This document shows, one piece after another, positions 32,174-37,684 of a stretch of 37,684 nt of DNA; positions within the stretch are counted from its first letter, which is position 1; every line of letters starts with the position of its first letter. The translations under genes were made by a program, and so were the position numbers. The stretch lies in contig JANWUW010000028.1 of NCBI GenBank assembly GCA_025057935.1, forward strand, positions 1 to 37,684. Reading direction: 5' to 3'. Origin of the DNA: Thermoflexales bacterium. Its GTDB lineage: Bacteria; Chloroflexota; Anaerolineae; J036; Brachytrichaceae. The notes beneath the pieces were generated by a model, which worked only from the letters and a program-made list of their open reading frames with translations, was not told the DNA's origin and made no database searches.

Positions 32174-35100
32174 ATGTACAGCATTCCAACCAGCGCCAAG
32201 AAGTCTTACGCTCGCTCGGCAGACGTGCAGTTGCTCCAAAGCTTAATCGAAGTGCAGCTTGAGTCGTTCAAGCTGTTCCAGAACGAGTTGCTGCGCGAGC
32301 TGTTTGAGGAGATCTCACCCATCGAGAGCTACAACGGCGAGCTGGCACTCTACTTTCCCGGCAATTACAAGCAGGCGCGGGAGTATGGCTTGACTTACTG
32401 GTTTGAGGAGCCAAAGGTGTCCATCGAGGAATGCGTGGAGCGCGATCTGACCTACGGTGCGCCGCTCTACGTCAAGGTCGCCTTGCACAACCGCAAGACC
32501 GACGAGCACAAGGTGGACACCATCTACTTCGGCGAATTCCCGTTGATGACCGAGAACGGCACGTTCATCATCAACGGCACCGAGCGGGTGGTGGTCTCGC
32601 AGCTCATTCGCTCGCCAGGCGTGTATTTCGACGCAGAAGAAGACCCCGGCACCGGACGACCGCTGGGGCAGGCAAAGCTCATCCCCGACCGCGGTGTGTG
32701 GATGGAGTTCGAAACGCGCCGCACCGACTACATCGTGCTTAAGTTCAATCGCAAGCGCACCATCCCTGTCACCATTTTGCTGCGCGCGCTGGCTGCGGTG
32801 GACGATGGTGTGAGCGGCGATATTCTGACCAAGGGGACAAACGAGGAGTTGCTTGCGCTCTTCGCTGATGTGGACACCGACCCACTGCACAGATACATCG
32901 AAGCCACGTTCAAGCAAGAGCCAGAGTGGTCGAACAAACCCTCGCGCCCGATCGCTCAGGAGGCGCTGGTGGAATTCTTCCGCCGCGTGCGCCCGGGCGA
33001 CCCGCCGACGCTGGAGAACGCGCGCAACTTCATTCTGCAGCAGCTCTTTGATCAGCGGCGCTACGACCTCGAGCGCGTAGGGCGCTACAAGCTCAACCAG
33101 CGTCTTGAGCTGGACAGCTACATCCCGCGCACGCATCGCACCATCACCAAACGAGACATCGTCGCCATCTTGCGTCGGCTCATCCAGATCAACAACGGGG
33201 TGTGCGGCCCGGACGATGTGGACCATCTTGGCAATCGCCGCGTGAAGACCAACGGCGAGTTGATCCAAAACAAGCTGCGCGTTGGCTTGCGCCGCATGGA
33301 GCGCATGGTGAAAGAGCGCATGTCTATGCCAGATAACGAGTCTCCCTCGCCGATCAACCTGATCAACATTCGTCCTGTGGTCGCGGCAGTGCGCGAGTTC
33401 TTCGGCTCGTCGCAGCTCTCGCAGTTCATGGAGCAGACCAACCCGCTGAGCGAGCTGACGAGCAAGCGCACGCTCTCGGCGCTCGGTCCAGGCGGCTTGC
33501 GGCGCGAACGCGCCGGCTTCGACGTGCGCGACGTGCACCACAGTCACTACGGTCGCATTTGTCCGATCGAAACGCCCGAAGGACCGAACATCGGTCTGAT
33601 CGGTCGTCTGGCGACTTACGCGCGCGTCAACGCTTACGGCTTCTTGGAGACCCCATACCGCCGCGTGAAGAAAACCGTGCCAAATGTCGCAGCCCAGACA
33701 GAAGGGCGCACCCTGCGCGAGGACATCCTCGATGAGCGCGGGAATGTCATTGCAGAGGCAGGCACTGTGATCAGCCCCGAGCTAGCGAAGCGCCTAGAGA
33801 AGTTCAAGCACCTCAGTGAGATCCCTGTTCGCCCCTATGTCAGCGACGAGATCGAATACATGTCCGCTGACACTGAGGACCGCTTCACACTGGCACAAGC
33901 AAACGCACGCTTGAACGAAAAAGGCGAGTTCATCGAAAGCCGCATCTCAGTGCGCCGCAACCAGAAGTTCATGTTTGCCAGCCCCGAGCAGGTGGACTTC
34001 ATCGACGTGTCGCCCAAGCAGATCGTCGGCATTAGCGCCTCGCTCATCCCCTTCGTGGAGCACGACGAGGCGAGCCGCGCGCTGATGGGCAGCAACATGC
34101 AGCGCCAAGCCGTGCCACTCATCCAGCCACATGTGCCTTTGGTTGCTACAGGCGTTGAAGTGCGCGCTGCGATGGACAGCGGGCAGCTCGTGATCGCGGC
34201 TGAAGACGGCGAAGTGGTCAGCGTCACCGGGCGCCAGATCGTGATCCAGAGCGGCAAAGGGCGGCATGTGTATAACCTGCGCCGCTTCAACCGCAGCAAC
34301 CAGAGCACCTGCATTGACCAGCATCCAATCGTCGTCAAGGGGCAGCGCGTGAAGAAGGGCCAGGTGATCGCCGACTCATCGAGCACAGTGAACGGCGAGC
34401 TGGCGCTTGGGCAGAATGTGCTCGTTGCCTTCATCTCTTGGGAGGGCGGCAACTACGAGGACGCCATTCTGGTCAGCGAGCGCTTGATCCGCGACGACCT
34501 CTACACGTCCATTCACATCGAGAAGTACGAAGTGGACGCGCGCGAGACCAAGCTTGGACCCGAAGAGATCACGCGCGATATTCCGAACATCGGCGAGGAG
34601 GCGCTGAAAGACCTCGACGAATTCGGCATCGTGCGCATTGGCGCCGAGGTGAACCAAAACGACATCCTCGTCGGCAAGATCACGCCAAAGGGTGAGAAGG
34701 ACCTCTCGCCTGAGGAGCGCTTGCTGCGCGCGATCTTCGGCGAGAAGGTGCGAGAAGTGCGCGACACAAGCCTGCGCTTGCCGCATGGTGAGCACGGCAA
34801 AGTGGTGGATGTGAAGGTGTTCGAGCGCGATGAGTTCCGTGATTTGCCAGCGGGCGTGCACAAGATGGTGCGCGTTAGCGTCGCGCAACGCCGCAAGCTC
34901 ACCGAGGGCGACAAGATGGCAGGCCGGCACGGCAACAAGGGCGTCGTCTCCAAGATCGTGCCGATCGAAGACATGCCCTTCTTGGAGGACGGCACGCCAG
35001 TGGACATCATCCTCAACCCGCTCGGCGTGCCCAGTCGCATGAACATCGGGCAAATCTTGGAGACGCACCTCGGCTGGGCTGCGCATCGCCTCGGCTTCCG

Positions 35101-36091
35101 CGCCGTCACGCCCGTGTTCGACGGCGCCACTGAGGCGGAGATCGAAGCGGAGTTGTGCCGCGCTTGGATGATTGATCGCGCCTACAAGGAGATCACCGAG
35201 CGCGCTTGGAAGGCTGCGAAGGAGAATAACTGGCCGACTGAGGAGATGCGCGATGAGCACGAGGTGCGCCTCGCCTATCTCGCGGAGTGGCTCGATGGGA
35301 AGGGATATGACCTCGACCGCGCCATGCGCGACGAGATCTACGCGCGCCGCATTGTGCTGAATGAGTGGCTGCGCGAGAAAGGCTACGAGCCGCAAGAACT
35401 GCTGGTTTATGAAGACGACACGCGCTCTTTCGCCCAACGCGAAGAAGCGGATCGCAAAGCTATTGATGTCGCGTTGCGCTTGTGGCTCGAGGTGCAGGGC
35501 TTCCCAGCGCCTGAGCTGAGTGGGGACGCACTGCGCGCGCGCGTGACCGAAGTGAGCTTGCAAACCGGCAATCCACCCCCACACCTCGGCACCATGCGCT
35601 TGATTGACGGCAAGACTGGCGAACCCTTCGACCGCCCAGTGACGGTGGGCTACATGTACGTCCTCAAGCTGGCGCACCTCGTCGAGGACAAAGTGCACGC
35701 GCGCTCCACCGGTCCGTATTCGTTGGTGACGCAGCAGCCGCTCGGCGGCAAGGCGCAGTTTGGCGGTCAGCGCTTTGGTGAGATGGAGGTGTGGGCACTG
35801 GAGGCATACGGCGCTGCGCACACGCTGCAAGAAATGCTCACCGTCAAATCTGATGACGTGCAAGGTCGCGTGCGCACCTACGAGGCGATCATCAAAGGCG
35901 CGCCCATCGAAGAGCCAAGCATCCCCGCTTCGTTTAAGGTGCTGGTGAAGGAGCTGCAATCGCTGGGGATCGCCGTCGAAGCGGTCACGCACAGCGGCGA
36001 GATCTACAACTTCGGCAAGGAAGAAGAGCGCCGCCAACTGCCAAAGTTGGGTGGGCTGGGTCTGCCCGGCTTGGACGAGCCAGAAAGCTGA
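32174..36091 (+). CDS. rpoB: RNA polymerase beta subunit
   Basis: Complete beta subunit of 1305 aa. The fork and rifampicin region reads [24 protein letters not shown] (abbreviated: E420, S430, T433, S435 at the places of E. coli D516, H526, R529, S531). The later conserved blocks [11 protein letters not shown] and [29 protein letters not shown] (key part [12 protein letters not shown]) are intact. A large lineage-type insertion, rich in charged residues, occupies about 990-1140, just before [14 protein letters not shown]. The ATG is preceded by a weak GAGGACGG. rpoC does not follow: a hairpin and then a minus-strand gene end the unit. lgt rather than rplL is upstream. Confidence 0.97.
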   Translation: MYSIPTSAKKSYARSADVQLLQSLIEVQLESFKLFQNELLRELFEEISPIESYNGELALYFPGNYKQAREYGLTYWFEEPKVSIEECVERDLTYGAPLYVKVALHNRKTDEHKVDTIYFGEFPLMTENGTFIINGTERVVVSQLIRSPGVYFDAEEDPGTGRPLGQAKLIPDRGVWMEFETRRTDYIVLKFNRKRTIPVTILLRALAAVDDGVSGDILTKGTNEELLALFADVDTDPLHRYIEATFKQEPEWSNKPSRPIAQEALVEFFRRVRPGDPPTLENARNFILQQLFDQRRYDLERVGRYKLNQRLELDSYIPRTHRTITKRDIVAILRRLIQINNGVCGPDDVDHLGNRRVKTNGELIQNKLRVGLRRMERMVKERMSMPDNESPSPINLINIRPVVAAVREFFGSSQLSQFMEQTNPLSELTSKRTLSALGPGGLRRERAGFDVRDVHHSHYGRICPIETPEGPNIGLIGRLATYARVNAYGFLETPYRRVKKTVPNVAAQTEGRTLREDILDERGNVIAEAGTVISPELAKRLEKFKHLSEIPVRPYVSDEIEYMSADTEDRFTLAQANARLNEKGEFIESRISVRRNQKFMFASPEQVDFIDVSPKQIVGISASLIPFVEHDEASRALMGSNMQRQAVPLIQPHVPLVATGVEVRAAMDSGQLVIAAEDGEVVSVTGRQIVIQSGKGRHVYNLRRFNRSNQSTCIDQHPIVVKGQRVKKGQVIADSSSTVNGELALGQNVLVAFISWEGGNYEDAILVSERLIRDDLYTSIHIEKYEVDARETKLGPEEITRDIPNIGEEALKDLDEFGIVRIGAEVNQNDILVGKITPKGEKDLSPEERLLRAIFGEKVREVRDTSLRLPHGEHGKVVDVKVFERDEFRDLPAGVHKMVRVSVAQRRKLTEGDKMAGRHGNKGVVSKIVPIEDMPFLEDGTPVDIILNPLGVPSRMNIGQILETHLGWAAHRLGFRAVTPVFDGATEAEIEAELCRAWMIDRAYKEITERAWKAAKENNWPTEEMRDEHEVRLAYLAEWLDGKGYDLDRAMRDEIYARRIVLNEWLREKGYEPQELLVYEDDTRSFAQREEADRKAIDVALRLWLEVQGFPAPELSGDALRARVTEVSLQTGNPPPHLGTMRLIDGKTGEPFDRPVTVGYMYVLKLAHLVEDKVHARSTGPYSLVTQQPLGGKAQFGGQRFGEMEVWALEAYGAAHTLQEMLTVKSDDVQGRVRTYEAIIKGAPIEEPSIPASFKVLVKELQSLGIAVEAVTHSGEIYNFGKEEERRQLPKLGGLGLPGLDEPES

Positions 36092-36104
36092 CGTCGCGAG
36101 CGAG

Positions 36105-36139
36105 AAAAACACGCGCCGCTGCACATCGCAGCGGCGCGT
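36105..36139. terminator. Terminator between rpoB and the aminopeptidase gene
   Basis: ACGCGCCGCTGC (36111-36122) pairs perfectly with 36128-36139 around a 5-base loop. On the minus strand it is followed by G and five T, making a good terminator for the aminopeptidase gene. On the plus strand the T-content is poor (TTGCTTT), so it may act less strongly for rpoB. Confidence 0.8.
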
Positions 36140-36160
36140 TGCTTTGCGAAGGTGTGAGGC

Positions 36161-37684
36161 TCAGCTTGCTGACTCGCTGAGGTAGACGAGCGTGCGCACG
36201 CCGTAGCCCATAGCGCCTTTGACGTGATAGCCCTTGTTCTCGCTGCTGAACATCATGCCCGCCATGTCTATGTGAGCCCAGGGGTACTCACCCTCGCCTT
36301 CCACTGAGCGATAGAGGAAGTACGCCGACGTGCCAACGCCGCCGAAGCGCCCGCCGCTGTTTTTGATGTCGGCGACGTCGCTGCGAATCTTCTCGTTATA
36401 GTCAGGGTAAAGCGGCAGGCGCCATAAACGTTCGCCGGCACGCGCTGCGGCGCGCAACACGGCTTCAGCCCAATCGTCGCGGTTTGCGAACAAGCCAGCC
36501 GCGACGCGCTCGCCGAGCGCTACCACACACGCGCCGGTGAGCGTTGCGAGATCCACCACCCCGGCGGGCGCGTAGCGCTTGGCGTAATGCAGCGCATCGG
36601 AGAGGATCAATCGCCCTTCTGCGTCAGTGCTGACGATCTCCGCGCGCACGCCGCTCATCAGCCGAATGACGTCTCCGGGTCTGAAGGCGCGCCCATCAGG
36701 CATGTTCTCCACCAGCGGGATCAAGCCAACCACGGGTTGCGAGACGTTGAGCTGAGCCACGGCTTGCATCGCGCCAAGCACCGCTGCAGCACCAGCCATG
36801 TCGGCTTTCATCTCGGGCATGCTGTCAGCAGGTTTGAGCGAGAGTCCGCCGCTGTCAAAGGTGACGCCTTTGCCCACGAACACCAGCGGCGCGCGCGCCT
36901 CGCTGCGCTCGGGCATGTGCTCGAGGATGACGAAGCGCGGAGGATTGTGGCTGCCCTGCGACACTGCCACCACGCCGCCCATGCCCAGCGCAGCGATCTG
37001 CGTCTCATCAAGCACTGTGCAGCGCAACCCGACGCGCTGCGCCATGTCTTGCGCGAATTGCGCGAAGGCGATCGGAGTGACGGCGTTCGGCGGGCGGTTA
37101 ATCAACGTGCGCGCGGTGTTCACTGCCTCCGCAAGCACGCGACCGCGCCGCGCGCCTGCTTCGATCTCTGCGATCTTGTTGGCGTCGAACTCGGCGACGA
37201 GGCAGGTTTCGACGCGCTTTTCCTCTGGCTGAGCGCGAAACTCGTCGAACACGTACGTGCCGAGCAGCGCGCCCTCCACTGTCGCCTCGGCTGCTTCACG
37301 TGCCGCTAAGCCCCCAATCCCGGCGCCGTGGACGATGGTTGCCACGCGCTTGCAGCCGAGCGCTTGCGCCTTGCGGAAGGCGGTGGCGCTAGCTTGGCGC
37401 GCGCGATCAAGCGAGAACTCGGCTGCTTTGCCCAACCCAACGAGGATGACACGCGGCGCGGGAAGACGTCCGTAGGTGTAGAGCACAGCCACATCGTTCA
37501 GTTGCCCTTTGAAGTCGCCAAGGCGGATGAGTTGGCTGATCCACCCCTCGCCCTCTCCAGCGCGCAGCGCAGCGTCCACAGCGCCTGTCGCTCCGCCAGG
37601 TCGCTGCACGCCTTCAAACAAGTTGACGATGATTGCGTCGGCGTCAACTGTTTGGATGGCGCTGTTGATCACGCGGATGTCCAT
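36161..37684 (-). CDS. pepA: Leucyl aminopeptidase (M17 family)
   Basis: 507-aa cytosolic zinc/manganese aminopeptidase removing N-terminal residues from peptides. The C-terminal catalytic domain has GKGVTFDSGGLSLKP (metal-binding Lys and Asp), MKADMAGAAAV and the M17 signature, here STDAEGRLILSDAL in place of NTDAEGRL. The N-terminal domain (1-160) is the usual variable one. The ATG is the very last three bases of the window. MDIRVI is a natural beginning and the length is normal, so the gene looks complete, though a start further out cannot be excluded. Confidence 0.93.
   Translation of the reverse strand: MDIRVINSAIQTVDADAIIVNLFEGVQRPGGATGAVDAALRAGEGEGWISQLIRLGDFKGQLNDVAVLYTYGRLPAPRVILVGLGKAAEFSLDRARQASATAFRKAQALGCKRVATIVHGAGIGGLAAREAAEATVEGALLGTYVFDEFRAQPEEKRVETCLVAEFDANKIAEIEAGARRGRVLAEAVNTARTLINRPPNAVTPIAFAQFAQDMAQRVGLRCTVLDETQIAALGMGGVVAVSQGSHNPPRFVILEHMPERSEARAPLVFVGKGVTFDSGGLSLKPADSMPEMKADMAGAAAVLGAMQAVAQLNVSQPVVGLIPLVENMPDGRAFRPGDVIRLMSGVRAEIVSTDAEGRLILSDALHYAKRYAPAGVVDLATLTGACVVALGERVAAGLFANRDDWAEAVLRAAARAGERLWRLPLYPDYNEKIRSDVADIKNSGGRFGGVGTSAYFLYRSVEGEGEYPWAHIDMAGMMFSSENKGYHVKGAMGYGVRTLVYLSESAS

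Noticed and set aside
34376-36124. 582-aa minus-strand ORF opposite rpoB
   Set aside because: Antisense shadow of rpoB with the same biased composition.

Overview
The window is ordinary bacterial chromosome, GC-rich and densely coded on both strands. It almost certainly comes from a filamentous anoxygenic phototroph of the Chloroflexota. The main evidence is a complete type-II reaction-centre operon at 23.6-29.0 kb: pufB, pufA, pufL, pufM, pufC, a PucC/LhaA-family transporter and a 55-aa membrane peptide. PufM lacks the histidine that binds the B-branch accessory bacteriochlorophyll in purple bacteria, which is the known condition in Chloroflexus and Roseiflexus. PufC is present and no chlorosome genes are seen, as in Roseiflexus. 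However, pufL and pufM are separate genes, whereas Roseiflexus fuses them. A Roseilinea/Thermofonsia-type lineage would fit; that placement is inference.

Layout. 0-2 kb: an FtsH-like membrane AAA protease (-). 2.2-4.5 kb: a YabN-type methylase/MazG fusion and a metallophosphoesterase (+). 4.5-8.0 kb: a nucleoside-type (BMP-family) ABC importer, one ATPase and two permeases (-), with no binding protein in view. 8.3-11.2 kb: a family-2 glycosyltransferase, then hisS and NAD kinase (+). 11.35-11.9 kb: a fasciclin lipoprotein. 12.0-13.5 kb: an ammonium transporter (-). 13.9-18.5 kb: aspS-thrS-DUF4268 nuclease-like protein, an operon on the minus strand. 18.5-19.86 kb: 1.3 kb with no intact gene, where two small minus-strand genes can still be read if one frameshift and one stop codon are ignored. 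19.9-21.5 kb: a membrane-anchored TPR protein (-). 21.7-23.1 kb: a cytochrome P450. 23.1-23.5 kb: a small zincin (-). 23.6-29.0 kb: the puf operon. 29.06-30.05 kb: a glutaredoxin-like protein and a DUF4230 protein. 30.06-31.8 kb: lgt and a pentahaem cytochrome (-). 31.8-32.17 kb: a divergent control region with a REP-like palindrome. 32.2-36.1 kb: rpoB, standing alone. 36.2-37.7 kb: leucyl aminopeptidase (-), with its start at the window edge.

How the genes work together. A promoter (TTGACA/AATAAT), with a short inverted repeat across its -35 box, drives pufB and pufA (antenna). A long, strongly foldable RNA segment then precedes pufL and pufM (reaction centre) and pufC (tetrahaem donor). A 13-bp hairpin separates pufC from the assembly transporter and the small membrane protein, and a clear Rho-independent terminator closes the unit. 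The best candidates for something undescribed are the 55-aa single-helix protein, which could be an accessory subunit of the core complex, and the branched RNA between pufA and pufL. Other points of note: nondiscriminating-type residues in AspRS, a ThrRS without a TGS domain, an RpoB with a changed rifampicin pocket and no rpoC next to it, and a TPR protein of unknown function. I found no tRNA, rRNA, CRISPR array or insertion sequence.
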